Source: Rhodospirillales bacterium (GTDB lineage: Bacteria; Pseudomonadota; Alphaproteobacteria; Rhodospirillales; Defluviicoccaceae). Taken from it: a DNA stretch of 64,000 nucleotides. The notes below the pieces were generated by a model. It was given only the letters and a program-made list of their open reading frames with translations. It had not been told where the DNA came from and did no database searches. The position numbers and the translations under genes were made by a program. The DNA is taken from the NCBI GenBank assembly GCA_016712375.1, contig JADJRE010000002.1, forward strand, positions 186,001 through 250,000, read 5' to 3'. Numbering within the stretch: the first letter of the stretch is position 1; each line of letters starts with the position of its first letter. This document shows positions 46,807 through 56,536 of this stretch, in pieces.

Positions 46807-47367
46807 AATAGGGTATCTCCCACATGCACCGGGAACTGAAATAGCCCGTTCGAACGGTTAAGGTTATGGGGTGGAATTTGGTTTATGAGCGTACGGCCAA
46901 TGGAAGCCGTAACCCCCAAATGATCGATTAATGCTACCCTGCCACTCCCTTTCCTGTCAAGGTTGAGGCCGCTGGCAATTGCACCATCCGCGCCGCCTGC
47001 CCGTCCTATTCTCCCCGCCACGTCTGGTCTCGTGGCAGGAAATCATAAACTCGCCGGCCTGGGAATCTCCTCAGCGTCGGCAACCACCGAATTTTCTAGG
47101 ACAGCGCCCCCTCCATTTCATCGCCATAGACGATCCCAGCGTAACTCACCTGTTCGGCAGCTAAATCGGAGAAATCCCGGATTAAGATCCTGCAAGGGTA
47201 GCGGCACGCACGGGGAAATGCCATAAACCGCAATCGACTTGACCCGGACCTGTTCCCCCCGCCTCTCCAATGCCACGCCCGCATAAGCAACTGGCCACGG
47301 AGCAACCGCAGATGCGGAGCCTAGCGTGCGGACGGGCCGATCGGACGCCACAAAGCGAGCAGCCGGG
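46807..47367. other. Gene-poor gap of about 560 bases
   Basis: No intact gene is supported. A 12-bp perfect palindrome CCGTTCGAACGG lies at 46846-46857, just upstream of the sulfotransferase start. On the minus strand, about 47100-47340, two overlapping frames give protein-like pieces (EQVRVKSIAVYGISPCVPLP and AEQVSYAGIVYGDEMEGALS) that may be a decayed gene, which I do not recognise. No tRNA or hairpin terminator was seen. Confidence 0.35.
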
Positions 47368-48714
47368 ATGAACGACAGCAGCGAGCATGACCGCGCCGAC
47401 GTGAACCCGCTGCCCGCGAAGCGCGGGAAGCTGCGAGCGGCCGGGCGTTTCGGCGGACGCGCGGTAGCCAGTATCGGCGATCAGGGATGCACCGCTGCCA
47501 CCAACTTTCTGACTAGTCTGTTTATCGGACGGATGCTGGGGCCAGAGATCCTAGGCATCTACGCGATGACCGATGTCATCGTGCGTGTTCTCCGCGCTTT
47601 GACCCTGAGCTCTATGATTGAGCCGCTGTCGATCTACGCGCCCCGTCGGTCGGGTGACGAACGCGGCGCTTATCTGGCATTTCTGGTCATCTCGCAACTG
47701 ACATTGCTGGGCGGTCTGACCATCTTGCTGGCGCTGCTAAGCATGCTTTGGGCTGCGGCCGGACGTCTCGACTGGAGCGTCGTCCCGGCCGTTGTCGCGG
47801 CGCTGTTCTATGCCAACCTCATCTTGTTCCAGGCGCTGCTCCGCCGCCAATTCTACATCGAGGGCCAGCCGACGAAGGCACTCCTTCAGTCGATTTCCAA
47901 TCTTCTGCTGGTAATTCTCGGCTTCCTCGCCTTCTGGTATTGGGGAGGAGCCGATCTTGTCAGCATCTACATTATGCTGGCCTTCGCGGGGATCATCGTC
48001 TGCGTTGTGCAGGGATGGCGTCTCTTTCACCGTTTACGGCGGCCAACGCGACAGCAGCGCCGGTCCTTCGGCCGCGAGACGTGGCGCTACGCCCGTTGGA
48101 ACGTGCTGTCGGCGCCAATCCACCAAATGAGCATCAGCGGCGTGATTCTACTTGCGGGCATCATGCTGCCGATCGAGGGCGCGGGGTACCTGAAGGTCGG
48201 CGAAACGATCCTCGCGCCATTTCTACAAGTTGTCGTGGGGCTCAACCTGTTGATGCTGCCGATGGTCTCGAAGCGGCTCGATACGATGTCGTTGCCGCAG
48301 AAGCGGCGTCAGATCGTCCGGTTGTCGCTGGCGACGTTGGCCGTTGCCGTTCCTTACGCTGCGGCGATGATCCTGCTCGGGCCATGGCTTATTCGCACTG
48401 GCTTCGGCCCCGACCTGATGTCGGCCGTTCCCCTGCTGCCGATCTTCGCTGCAATTCCGATCTTCGACAGCCTCAAGAACCAGCCCGCCGTCTTTCTTTC
48501 TGCGGAAGGCCGATCTGATTTGAAGCTGATCGTCGAATGCGTGCGGGCCGTGCTGACCCTCGCTGTGGGTATTCCCCTGATCTGGGGCTTTGGCGTAACC
48601 GGCGCGGCATGGGCTCGCGCCATCGCTGCCGGCGCCGGCGCGCTGATGAGTTGGAGCTGCGTTCTCTGGCTGTGGCGCCAGCAATCGCGCCAGCAGTCGC
48701 GGCCAACAGCCTGA
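47368..48714 (+). CDS. Polysaccharide flippase, Wzx/MOP family
   Basis: A 448-residue polytopic membrane protein, probably 12-14 helices, with the MOP-type N-terminus (VASIGDQGCTAATNFLTSLF, then IGRMLGPEILGIYAMTDVIV). Members move undecaprenyl-linked oligosaccharides across the inner membrane. The ATG at 47368 (MNDSSEHDRADV) gives a usual family length; an upstream frame to 47326 lacks features. It is the only plus-strand gene of the polysaccharide region and is followed convergently by a histidine kinase. Confidence 0.8.
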   Translation: MNDSSEHDRADVNPLPAKRGKLRAAGRFGGRAVASIGDQGCTAATNFLTSLFIGRMLGPEILGIYAMTDVIVRVLRALTLSSMIEPLSIYAPRRSGDERGAYLAFLVISQLTLLGGLTILLALLSMLWAAAGRLDWSVVPAVVAALFYANLILFQALLRRQFYIEGQPTKALLQSISNLLLVILGFLAFWYWGGADLVSIYIMLAFAGIIVCVVQGWRLFHRLRRPTRQQRRSFGRETWRYARWNVLSAPIHQMSISGVILLAGIMLPIEGAGYLKVGETILAPFLQVVVGLNLLMLPMVSKRLDTMSLPQKRRQIVRLSLATLAVAVPYAAAMILLGPWLIRTGFGPDLMSAVPLLPIFAAIPIFDSLKNQPAVFLSAEGRSDLKLIVECVRAVLTLAVGIPLIWGFGVTGAAWARAIAAGAGALMSWSCVLWLWRQQSRQQSRPTA

Positions 48715-48754
48715 CATTGCCTTCGCCGATGCGAGACTGACTACAGCCTGGCTG

Positions 48755-50068
48755 CTAAACCGGCAGCCGCACGCATACCCTCAATCCTCCTTGCGGCGAG
48801 TCATCAAGGAGGATGTCGCCGCCGTGGCCGCGGACAACATCGCGGGCGATGGTCAGCCCGAGGCCGACGCCGCCGGTCGCCGGGTTGCGCGATGCTTCCA
48901 GGCGAAAAAACGGCTTGAACACCTCTTCACGCTGATCGGCGGGAACCCCCGGTCCGTCATCGTCTATCGTAACCTCAATCGCTCCTCCCATGCGCCGAGC
49001 GCGCACCGCTACGCGGCTGGCGAAGCGTAGTGCGTTGTCGACGAGGTTGGTGAAGGAGCGGCGTATGGCGTTGGGCCGCAAAGGCAGACGCAAGTCGCCC
49101 TCGGTCGACAGATCGACCATTGCGCCGCCGCGACGGGCCAGGTTGACAACCTCGCCGAGCAGCACGCCAAGATCGCGCGGATGCGCCTTCTCGACGCCTT
49201 CGCCGCGCGCGAATGCCAGGTAGCCCTCCAGCATTCGTTCCATGTCGTGCACATCCTCGCGAAGCGCCGCCGCCGCATCGTCTTCCGGCATCATCTCGAG
49301 CTGGAGCTTCATCCGCGTGAGCGGCGTCCGCAGGTCGTGTGAGACACCCGCCAGCATCGCCGTCCGCTGCGCGATCTGGCGCTGAATGCGGCTCTTCATG
49401 GCGAGAAAGGCCAGGCCGACCAGCTTTACTTCACGCGCACCCTCCGGCTTGAAATTCTCTACCTCGCGTCCCTTGCCGAAGGAATCAGCGACGCGGGCCA
49501 GTCGCCGCACCGGCCGAATTTGATTGCGCATGAAGATCGTTGCCACGCCAAGCAGAATCAGCGTCGTGCCGATCGTCCACAGAACGAAAGCGTACGTCGT
49601 CCAGCTGTACAACCGGTGCCGCGGGATCTCGAGGTGCAGGACGCCGTCCGCGAGTTGCACCAGTACCACCACCCTGTCGTTGCCGGTCTGCTCGTCAACG
49701 CGCATGGGTTTGGTGATCTGCTTGCGGAGCAGGGCACGACGAAGCTCGCCTTCCAAGGCGGTTTGCCTGACCGGGGCATTCGGCAGGATCGCTTCCGACT
49801 GCAGCGTCGCCGAAATCTCCATGCGCTGCGCCGCCTCACGGAATAGCCAGTCCCTACTGGCGCTGTCCGGCATGCCGGTGAGAGAGTCCACGAGGACAGC
49901 AATATCGCCTGCCAGCCCCTGCGACAGCCGCTTGCTCACCTGATCCCAATGACTGTTGTAGAAGACGTAGGCCGAGAGCAACTGCATCAGGATCAACGGC
50001 CCAACGGCTATCAGCAGTGCTCGGGCCAGCAGGCCGCGAGGCAGGAAGCGATTGAACAAGTCCTCCAT
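48755..50068 (-). CDS. Two-component sensor histidine kinase, EnvZ type
   Basis: A 437-residue membrane kinase. Two membrane helices (ALLIAVGPLILMQLLSAYVF and TYAFVLWTIGTTLILLGVAT) flank a periplasmic domain of about 120 residues; a HAMP segment with RNQIRPVRRLARVADSFG follows. The phosphorylated His is in MLAGVSHDLRTPLTRMKLQL near residue 244, and the ATPase motifs are NLVDNALRFAS, DDDGPGVP and GGVGLGLTIARDV. It begins 6 bases after the response regulator gene stop and clearly pairs with it. The stimulus is not evident. Confidence 0.9.
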   Translation of the reverse strand: MEDLFNRFLPRGLLARALLIAVGPLILMQLLSAYVFYNSHWDQVSKRLSQGLAGDIAVLVDSLTGMPDSASRDWLFREAAQRMEISATLQSEAILPNAPVRQTALEGELRRALLRKQITKPMRVDEQTGNDRVVVLVQLADGVLHLEIPRHRLYSWTTYAFVLWTIGTTLILLGVATIFMRNQIRPVRRLARVADSFGKGREVENFKPEGAREVKLVGLAFLAMKSRIQRQIAQRTAMLAGVSHDLRTPLTRMKLQLEMMPEDDAAAALREDVHDMERMLEGYLAFARGEGVEKAHPRDLGVLLGEVVNLARRGGAMVDLSTEGDLRLPLRPNAIRRSFTNLVDNALRFASRVAVRARRMGGAIEVTIDDDGPGVPADQREEVFKPFFRLEASRNPATGGVGLGLTIARDVVRGHGGDILLDDSPQGGLRVCVRLPV

Positions 50069-50074
50069 GCGGCG

Positions 50075-50758
50075 TCAGTCCGGCTTCAGCACGTAACCGC
50101 GTCCGCGCACCGTTTGCAGGTAGCGAGGTTCGCGCGGATCGGTCTCGATCTTGCGACGCAGCCGCGTCACCTGCACGTCAACTGCCCGATCGCCCCCGGC
50201 CGCCCCGGTCAGCTCGATAAGCTCCTCGCGGCTGAGCGCCAATCCCGGCCTTCGCGCAAGCGCGGTCATCAAGGCGGTTTCTACAGAGGTCAGCTTCACC
50301 GGTACATCGGCACGGCGCAATTCTTCCCGATCAATCAGGAAAACCATATCCCCCATGCGAACCTCGCTCGGCTGCACGTCGGGTTGCGGTGTGCGGCGGA
50401 GGATGTTGCTGATCCGCAGCAAGAGTTCGCGCGGCTCGAACGGCTTTACCATGTAGTCGTCGGCCCCGCCCTCGAGCCCGGCGATCAGATCTTCGGGCTC
50501 ACCCATCGCCGTAAGCATCAGGATCGGCACGCCGGAGCGCTTGCGGAGATCGGCGGCGAACGATAGCCCGCTCTCGCCCGGCATCATCAGATCGAGGACA
50601 ATCAGATCAAAGGCGAAGCTGCCGAGCTTGCTGCGCGCATCTTCGGCATTTTCGGCAGTGGCAACCAGAAAGCCGTGCTCGACCAGATATCGTGCGAGCA
50701 GCCGGCGTAGCCGCGCGTCGTCGTCGACCACCAGGATATGCGGCGCTTCCAGGCTCAT
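50075..50758 (-). CDS. Two-component response regulator, OmpR type
   Basis: A 227-residue regulator with a receiver domain (VDDDARLRRLLARYLVEHGF; phospho-acceptor in LIVLDLMMPGESG near residue 56; Lys in MVKPFEPREL) and a winged-helix DNA-binding domain (LTSVETALMTALARRPGLAL, RAVDVQVTRLRRKIETDPRE). It is upstream of the EnvZ-type kinase. OmpR/EnvZ-like pairs often control envelope functions, but the targets here are unknown. Confidence 0.92.
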   Translation of the reverse strand: MSLEAPHILVVDDDARLRRLLARYLVEHGFLVATAENAEDARSKLGSFAFDLIVLDLMMPGESGLSFAADLRKRSGVPILMLTAMGEPEDLIAGLEGGADDYMVKPFEPRELLLRISNILRRTPQPDVQPSEVRMGDMVFLIDREELRRADVPVKLTSVETALMTALARRPGLALSREELIELTGAAGGDRAVDVQVTRLRRKIETDPREPRYLQTVRGRGYVLKPD

Positions 50759-50796
50759 GGCTGATTATAGACGCGACCGCTCCATGCCGTACACCG

Positions 50797-51330
50797 TCAC
50801 CGGCCAGTCGACGAATGGAACGAGCGGTCGGCATCATCGATATCGATCATCGCCCGCAGCACCTCGCGGAACCCATCCGCCGCCGGTTCGCCGGCGGAAT
50901 TCCACGCCGCGGCGAGGCGGGCGGCCTGGCGTTCGGTCAGGGTGCGCTCGAGTTCCTCTGCCTCGGCGGTGAGGTAGAGGCGCCGTCGCCGGCGGTCGCC
51001 CGCATCGATACGCTGCACGACGAACCCCTCGCGCATCAGCTGGCCGAGGACTCGCGCCAAGCTCTGCTTGGTGATACGCAGGAGCGTCAGCAGTTCGCCG
51101 ACGCTGATTCCCGGCCGGCGCCCCACAAGTAGATCACCCGGTGGTGGGCGCGGCCAAAACCCCATCTCGCGAGCAGTGAATCGGCATCGCCGGTGAAGTC
51201 GCGGTAGGCGAAGAACAGCAATTCAATCGCTTGGCGCAGCGCCGGATCGTCGGCAAACGCTCCGCCGGGCTGCGGCAGGGCGGTTGCCGCCGACGGGTTC
51301 TCGTCCAGGCATAACGTCGATCTCCGTCAC
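50797..51330 (-). CDS. MarR-family transcriptional regulator with two frameshifts
   Basis: A winged-helix regulator in pieces. GTG at 51330, preceded by GGAGG, gives MTEIDVMPG; the frame then shifts near 51300-51308 to DENPSAATALPQPGGAFADD and ALRQAIELLFFAYRDFTGDA, and again near 51121-51126 to VGRRPGISVGELLTLLRITK with the recognition helix QSLARVLGQLMREGFV and the wing DRRRRRLYLTA. The two shifts compensate, since the whole span is exactly 178 codons. It is divergent from the aminotransferase gene, which it might control. Confidence 0.8.
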
Positions 51331-51375
51331 CTGGTCCTCCGAATGCGATCGCCGTCATGGATTAAGGCAGCGATG

Positions 51376-51404
51376 TTGACATATATGACGCGGGATGCTA
51401 CGGC
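51376..51404 (+). promoter_or_regulatory. Possible promoter for the aminotransferase gene
   Basis: TTGACA at 51376-51381 is followed after 17 bases by TACGGC, a weak -10 match. It lies in the divergent gap between marR and ilvE, about 80 bases upstream of the ilvE start. Only the -35 element is convincing. Confidence 0.3.
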
Positions 51405-51481
51405 TGGCAATAATCAAAGCATTGCCTGAGCGCTCGAACGCGTATTGCGCCCAAAGGCTTGTCCGGGAAAGGTTCACACCC

Positions 51482-52381
51482 ATGGGCACACGTCCCTACC
51501 ACGATCGCGACGGCTTTATCTGGTACGATGGAGCGCTGGTGCCATGGCGTGACGCCAATCTGCATGTTCTCAGCCACGGCCTGCATTACGCCTCGGCCGT
51601 CTTCGAAGGGGAGCGCGCCTATGGCGGCCGTATCTTCAAGCTGACCGAGCATACGGAGCGGCTCGCCGGCTCGGCGCGGATGCTGGGATTCGATCTGCCG
51701 TACTCGGTCGACGAAGTCGATCGAGCTTGCGCCGAGGTGCTACGCGCCAATGCCATCACCGATGGCTATGTGCGGCCAATAGCCTGGCGAGGCAGTGAGA
51801 TGATGGGGGTTTCGGCCCAGAGCTCGAAGATTCATTTAGCGATCGCTGCCTGGGAGTGGGGTTCGTACTTCAGCGAGGAGGCCCGGCAAAAGGGTATCCG
51901 CATGCGTACCTCGTCATGGCGCCGCCCGTCGCCGCAGTGCGCGCCCGTGCATGCGAAGGCGACCGGGCTGTACATGATCTGCACGCTGTCCAAGCATCAG
52001 GCGGAGGCCGAAGGCTGGCACGACGCGCTGATGCTCGACTGGCGCGGCCAGGTGGCGGAGGCGACCGGCGCCAACATCTTCCTCGTCATGCCGGATGGCC
52101 GGCTGCATACGCCCACCCCTGATTGCTTCCTTGACGGTATTACCCGGCGGACGGTGATTGATCTGGCGCGATCGCGCGGAATAGAGGTGGTCGAGCGCGC
52201 GATCCTGCCCGATGAACTGGGCCAGGCGCGCGAAGTGTTTCTCACCGGTACCGCCGCCGAGGTAACTCCGGTCGGCGAGATCGACCAGTACCGCTTCATC
52301 CCCGGAGAGATTACCAGCTTGCTCACGGAGGATTACCGGCTCATCACCGGCCAGCGGCAGACGCAGACGGCCGCTGCATAG
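51482..52381 (+). CDS. ilvE: Branched-chain amino acid aminotransferase
   Basis: A class IV PLP-dependent transaminase for leucine, isoleucine and valine. The start at 51482 gives MGTRPYHDRDGFIWYDGALV. The Arg-containing LHYASAVFEGERAYGGRIFK, the PLP-binding Lys in APVHAKATGLYMICTLSK near residue 160, and the phosphate-binding FLTGTAAEVTPVGEID are all present. The 299-residue length is typical of the bacterial enzyme. Frames extending upstream to 51395 lack homology. Confidence 0.93.
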   Translation: MGTRPYHDRDGFIWYDGALVPWRDANLHVLSHGLHYASAVFEGERAYGGRIFKLTEHTERLAGSARMLGFDLPYSVDEVDRACAEVLRANAITDGYVRPIAWRGSEMMGVSAQSSKIHLAIAAWEWGSYFSEEARQKGIRMRTSSWRRPSPQCAPVHAKATGLYMICTLSKHQAEAEGWHDALMLDWRGQVAEATGANIFLVMPDGRLHTPTPDCFLDGITRRTVIDLARSRGIEVVERAILPDELGQAREVFLTGTAAEVTPVGEIDQYRFIPGEITSLLTEDYRLITGQRQTQTAAA

Positions 52382-52418
52382 ACCGCGGGTTGCCTGTCGC
52401 TCGCGCGGCACCCGTCGT

Positions 52419-53006
52419 TCACGACGCGCTGTCCAGCGCCTCAATCTCGTGGGCTCGCCCATAGCGGGCAAGCAGATCCGCAAATTCTGGGTAGGCTCTC
52501 GCAATCCGCCGCTGGTGATCGCGCAACCCGTGGAGCAGAGCGCCGTGGCGTTGCAGCAGTGCATCCGCCAGCCGAAGCATAAGAGCGTTTGGCCAACTGC
52601 GGGGCCGCACGCGCATCAGCTCGGCGAAAACCTCAGCTTCGCGTCCGGGATTATGTTGTGCCATCAGGATGACGGCGGTTGCCGTCGAGCGCGAAACCCC
52701 GGCGTGGCAATGAATCAGAAGCTGAGTCGCGGGCTCGCTAGCGATTTCCGACCCTAGCGCCAGAATCTCTTCGATGTGACGGCGGGTCGGCTCGACGTAG
52801 CCATTTCCGGTTTCGACAACGTCGTCGAACCGCCAGACCACACGTCGATGCGCCGTCCATTGCGCAAATTCCTCGGGATCAGGCCAGACCGGATCAAGAA
52901 TCGAGACGACATGACTAAAGCCACGATCGCCATGTTCACACAGTTCTGACAAGCCACAGATGGTGATGCTATATGGAAGCAGTGGTGTAGCTATCTCAGT
53001 ATGCAT
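52419..53006 (-). CDS. Dual-specificity/tyrosine phosphatase-like protein
   Basis: A 195-residue cytoplasmic protein with the P-loop LIHCHAGVSRSTATAVILMA near residue 96, matching the Cys-x5-Arg motif of protein tyrosine phosphatases, and a candidate general acid Asp in the WRFDDVVETGNG loop. Alphaproteobacterial proteins of this type are annotated as tyrosine phosphatases, but substrates are unknown. It converges on ilvE. Confidence 0.8.
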   Translation of the reverse strand: MHTEIATPLLPYSITICGLSELCEHGDRGFSHVVSILDPVWPDPEEFAQWTAHRRVVWRFDDVVETGNGYVEPTRRHIEEILALGSEIASEPATQLLIHCHAGVSRSTATAVILMAQHNPGREAEVFAELMRVRPRSWPNALMLRLADALLQRHGALLHGLRDHQRRIARAYPEFADLLARYGRAHEIEALDSAS

Positions 53007-53213
53007 AGAGTCCGCCTAGTTTAGCGCGCTCCACACAGATGAGGGAGTTGCTGCGACAGGTCAACGGCCTCAGATCCTATTCTCCGTGACAAGTCGTTGA
53101 TGGATTTCAGGCGGGAAAGCGGGGAACCTTCTTGGTCGTTGCTGGTTAAAGGCGAAACGGGGCGACGTTGGGCAGGGCTCCGGTCGGAACGCAAGTTGCT
53201 AAAGGGGATGACG

Positions 53214-53462
53214 ATGGGAATCATCACGTGGATCGTTTTCGGATTAATCGCAGGATTGATCGCTAAATTCCTGATGCCGGGCAACGATCCTGGAGGGTTT
53301 TTCATCACCATCCTGATCGGCATCGTTGGCGCCGTGGTCGGAGGCTTCATTGCCACCTCACTCGGCTTTGGCGGCGTCGACGGCTTCAACTTCGGAAGCC
53401 TCGTTGTTGCCGTCCTGGGTTCGATCTTGTTGCTGCTCGGCTACCGGCTGGTGCGGCGCTGA
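53214..53462 (+). CDS. GlsB/YeaQ/YmgE family small membrane protein
   Basis: An 82-residue protein with three hydrophobic, glycine-rich segments (GIITWIVFGLIAGLIAKFLM, FFITILIGIVGAVVGGFIAT, LVVAVLGSILLLLGYRLVRR), typical of the transglycosylase-associated or stress-induced GlsB/YeaQ family. The ATG at 53214 stands 6 bases after AAAGGGG; an ATG at 53208 is possible. No enzymatic role is established for these proteins. Confidence 0.88.
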   Translation: MGIITWIVFGLIAGLIAKFLMPGNDPGGFFITILIGIVGAVVGGFIATSLGFGGVDGFNFGSLVVAVLGSILLLLGYRLVRR

Positions 53463-53468
53463 CGTGTG

Positions 53469-53633
53469 TCAGGCCGCGCTTGGCAGTTCCGTCAGATTCG
53501 CCACCTTGCCGCTAACCCCATCAATCTCGTCATCGGTCAGGTCCGCGAGTTGATCGAGCGTGCGGACCCACTCCGCCAGATCGTGCCATTGATGAGCTAG
53601 AACGACCCGCCGGACTTCTGCAATGTTCGCCAT
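53469..53633 (-). CDS. Small hypothetical protein (54 aa)
   Basis: A short frame beginning MANIAEVRRVVLAHQWHDLA, with acidic TDDEIDGVSGKVANL towards the end, soluble and helical in appearance. A G-rich stretch precedes the ATG. An upstream ATG at 53699 would add 22 residues. I do not recognise it; its composition is protein-like, but coding is not proven. It converges on the GlsB-type gene with a 6-base gap. Confidence 0.4.
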   Translation of the reverse strand: MANIAEVRRVVLAHQWHDLAEWVRTLDQLADLTDDEIDGVSGKVANLTELPSAA

Positions 53634-53785
53634 AATCGTGGCCCCCGTCACGCTGTGATCTCGTGAAGGCGCTCGAAACTTGCTGAGCAGCACCTTCACC
53701 GAGTGACGAACTAGCGTAGCGCTCTACAGTTTAGCAAAGGTTAACGTCGAACGATGTGGCGTGGATCACATCCGGACGCTAAAGA

Positions 53786-55045
53786 TCACGTAAGCAGGGT
53801 CATGACGTCGGCATGGCTCGCTACACGATCTATCGGACCCAGCGTCGCTAAGGTGGGCAAGCCGCTAAAAAGTCGCTGAGCCGCACGGGCCACCGCCTGG
53901 CCATCAACAGCCTCGATCTTTGCAATGCTCTCGGCGACCGGCACGGCGCGGCCAAAGATCATTATCTGCCGTGCAAGCTGCTCGCAGCGCGACGATGTGC
54001 TCTCCAGCGCCATGAGCATTCCCGACTTCAGCTGCGCGCGGGCACGGGCGATTTCGGCTTCAGCGACGTCAAGGACAACTTTGCGAAGCTCCTCGCAGAC
54101 CAACGGTATCAGTTGCTCGACCTCGTCTTGCCCGGTGCCGGCGTAGATGCCGAACAAGCCGGTATCACTATAAGATGAGGGGAAGGAATAGATGCTGTAT
54201 ACGAGCCCCCGCTTTTCGCGGGCCTCTTGAAACAGTCGCGACGACATGCCGCCGCCGAGCAGGGTCGACAGCACCGACAGCGGGTAGAAATCCGGATCGC
54301 GATAGCCAACGCCCTGGAACCCAAGCACCAGATGCACCTGCTCCAGATCGCGCTCCTCGCGAAAATCGCCGCCGCGGTAGGCCGCCGGCTCACGCTCCGC
54401 CGCCACCGTCGGCGGAAGGCGCTCAAAAGCCCGGTTGGCAAGATCAATCAGCGCCTCGTGCTCAACTCGGCCGGAGGCGGCGAGGATCATGCGCGGCGCA
54501 CCGTAATGCTGGCTCATGTATCCGGCCAGGATCTCCCGGCTCATGGCGTCGATGCTCTCCGGTGCCCCTAGAACGGGGCGCCCAAGCGGCTGTGCCGGAA
54601 AAGCCGTCTCCTGAAAGCGGTCGAAGATGATATCGTCGGGCGTGTCCTGCGCCTGCATGATCTCCTGCATGATCACGGTGCGCTCGCGCCCCAGTTCCTC
54701 GCCGTCCAACGTTGCGTTCTGAAGGATGTCGGCGATGATATCGACGGCGAGGGCGACGTCCTCCTTCAGCACCTTGGCGTAGAAGGCAGTGTACTCGCGC
54801 GAGGTATGGGCGTTGAGATGGCCACCGACCGCCTCGATCTCCTCAGCGATGGCACGCGCATCACGCTTGCGGGTGCCCTTGAACACCATGTGCTCGAGAA
54901 AATGCGATACTCCGGACGCTGTTGCCGACTCGAAGCGGCTGCCGGCCTCGACCCATACGCCGACCGAAGCGGTTTCCACCGAATCCATCGGATCGGTTGC
55001 CACCCGCAGTCCATTGGCCAGGGTAGAGATTTGGATGCCGCTCAT
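53786..55045 (-). CDS. M16 family zinc metallopeptidase (processing-peptidase type)
   Basis: A 419-residue insulinase-family protease related to the mitochondrial processing peptidase beta subunit. The inverted zinc motif HFLEH is in GVSHFLEHMVFKGTRKRDAR near residue 50, with the downstream ligand Glu in GRERTVIMQEIMQAQ. The C-terminal half has RLFQEAREKRGLVYSIYSFP. It follows thrC with an ATGA overlap, an arrangement that I recall as common in alphaproteobacteria. Confidence 0.92.
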   Translation of the reverse strand: MSGIQISTLANGLRVATDPMDSVETASVGVWVEAGSRFESATASGVSHFLEHMVFKGTRKRDARAIAEEIEAVGGHLNAHTSREYTAFYAKVLKEDVALAVDIIADILQNATLDGEELGRERTVIMQEIMQAQDTPDDIIFDRFQETAFPAQPLGRPVLGAPESIDAMSREILAGYMSQHYGAPRMILAASGRVEHEALIDLANRAFERLPPTVAAEREPAAYRGGDFREERDLEQVHLVLGFQGVGYRDPDFYPLSVLSTLLGGGMSSRLFQEAREKRGLVYSIYSFPSSYSDTGLFGIYAGTGQDEVEQLIPLVCEELRKVVLDVAEAEIARARAQLKSGMLMALESTSSRCEQLARQIMIFGRAVPVAESIAKIEAVDGQAVARAAQRLFSGLPTLATLGPIDRVASHADVMTLLT

Positions 55046-56451
55046 ACGGTAACTCCTTTCGCGTCCAGCGTCGCGGCAATCGCCCGGCGCAGAACAGCCG
55101 GATCTGCCGGCAGCGATGAATAACGTTCCGGCCGATCCATGAGCGTGGCCAAGTGGGGTGGCAAGGTGGGGCGGACACCTGTCGCCGCTTCCACGGCATC
55201 CGGAAATTTCGCGGGATGCGCGGTGGCGATGCAGACCCTGTTAACGTCCGCCGGCAGGTCGGCTGAGCGGGCGGCAGCGATGCCGACTGCGGTATGCGGA
55301 TCGATCAGCAGACCGTCCTCGTTGTAGATCGTGCTGATGGTCTGCTTTGTCAGTTCATCATCACAGCGCGCTGCAAGGAAGGTTCGGGTGGCTCGTGATA
55401 GACGGCCAGGTCCGACGTCGAAGGCGCCGGTATCGCGGAAGGCTTCCATCGTTGCCGCCACCGCAGCGGCATCTCGATCGTACAACTCGAAGAGATAGCG
55501 CTCGAAGTTGCTGGAAACCTGAATGTCCATACTTGGACTCAAGGTGCTGAAGATCGATCCGATTTCCATCCGGCCGCTGGCGAAGAACCGGGTAAGAATG
55601 TCATTGCGGTTGGAGGCGACGATCAAAGTCTCGATCGGTATGCCCATTTGCGCGGCTCCGTAAGCCGCGAAAACGTTGCCGAAGTTGCCGGTCGGAACGA
55701 TGAACGCCAATCGTAGATCCGTCCCAAGGCTTACTGCAGCGTGCACGTAGTAGACGATTTGCGCTGCGATGCGGGCCCAGTTGATTGAATTGACGGCCGC
55801 CAGATGGAAACGCTCGCGAAACGGCGCGTCCAAAAACAAAGCCTTCACCAGGTCCTGGCAATCATCGAAGGTGCCATCAATGGCGATGTTGTGAACATTG
55901 TCGGAGAAGACGGTGGTCATCTGCCGCCGTTGCACCTCGGAGACTCGCCCTTTCGGGTGCAACACGAAGATGTCGAGGGAGTCGCGGTCGCGACACGCTT
56001 CGATCGCCGCCGAGCCGGTATCGCCGGATGTAGCTCCGAGGATGGTGATCCGCTGGCTGCGTCGCGCCAGCACTAGGTCGAACAGGCGGCCGAGGACCTG
56101 CAACGCGTAGTCCTTGAACGCCAGAGTGGGGCCGTGGAACAGCTCCATCAGGTGGATGCCGCAACTCAGCCGACGCAGCGGAGCCGGGTTGGGACGGACA
56201 TCGAAGCCGCGATAAGCATCTTCGCAAAGCAACGCCAGTTCCGCTTCCGAGACCGCCGGCTCCGCGAACGGAGCTAGAACGCGAGCCGCAAGTTCGGGGT
56301 AAGAGAGACGGCCGAGCGAGCGCAGCGCATCAGCCGTCAACTGCGGCCAAATTTCCGGGACGTACAACCCGCCGTCACAAGCAAGACCGGCGAGCACCAC
56401 ATCGTCAAAGGCGAGGACCGGCGCCTGGCCGCGGGTGCTGATGTAGTTCAA
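55042..56451 (-). CDS. thrC: Threonine synthase ThrC
   Basis: PLP enzyme converting O-phosphohomoserine to threonine. The 469-residue protein has the PLP Lys in FHGPTLAFKDYALQVLGR and the GATSGDTGSAAIEACRDRD phosphate loop. The start seems to be TTG at 56451 (N-Y-I-S-T-R-G, matching the family N-terminus), without a clear ribosome binding site. Its stop overlaps the start of the M16 peptidase gene, so the two are translationally coupled. Confidence 0.93.
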   Translation of the reverse strand: MNYISTRGQAPVLAFDDVVLAGLACDGGLYVPEIWPQLTADALRSLGRLSYPELAARVLAPFAEPAVSEAELALLCEDAYRGFDVRPNPAPLRRLSCGIHLMELFHGPTLAFKDYALQVLGRLFDLVLARRSQRITILGATSGDTGSAAIEACRDRDSLDIFVLHPKGRVSEVQRRQMTTVFSDNVHNIAIDGTFDDCQDLVKALFLDAPFRERFHLAAVNSINWARIAAQIVYYVHAAVSLGTDLRLAFIVPTGNFGNVFAAYGAAQMGIPIETLIVASNRNDILTRFFASGRMEIGSIFSTLSPSMDIQVSSNFERYLFELYDRDAAAVAATMEAFRDTGAFDVGPGRLSRATRTFLAARCDDELTKQTISTIYNEDGLLIDPHTAVGIAAARSADLPADVNRVCIATAHPAKFPDAVEAATGVRPTLPPHLATLMDRPERYSSLPADPAVLRRAIAATLDAKGVTV

Positions 56452-56536
56452 TGGAAAAAACTCAAGATTGTCGCGAGGGCAGCGCGGCTCTTAGCCTGAA
56501 CTGACGAAGATCGACAAGTGGTAGCAAGTTTGCCAG

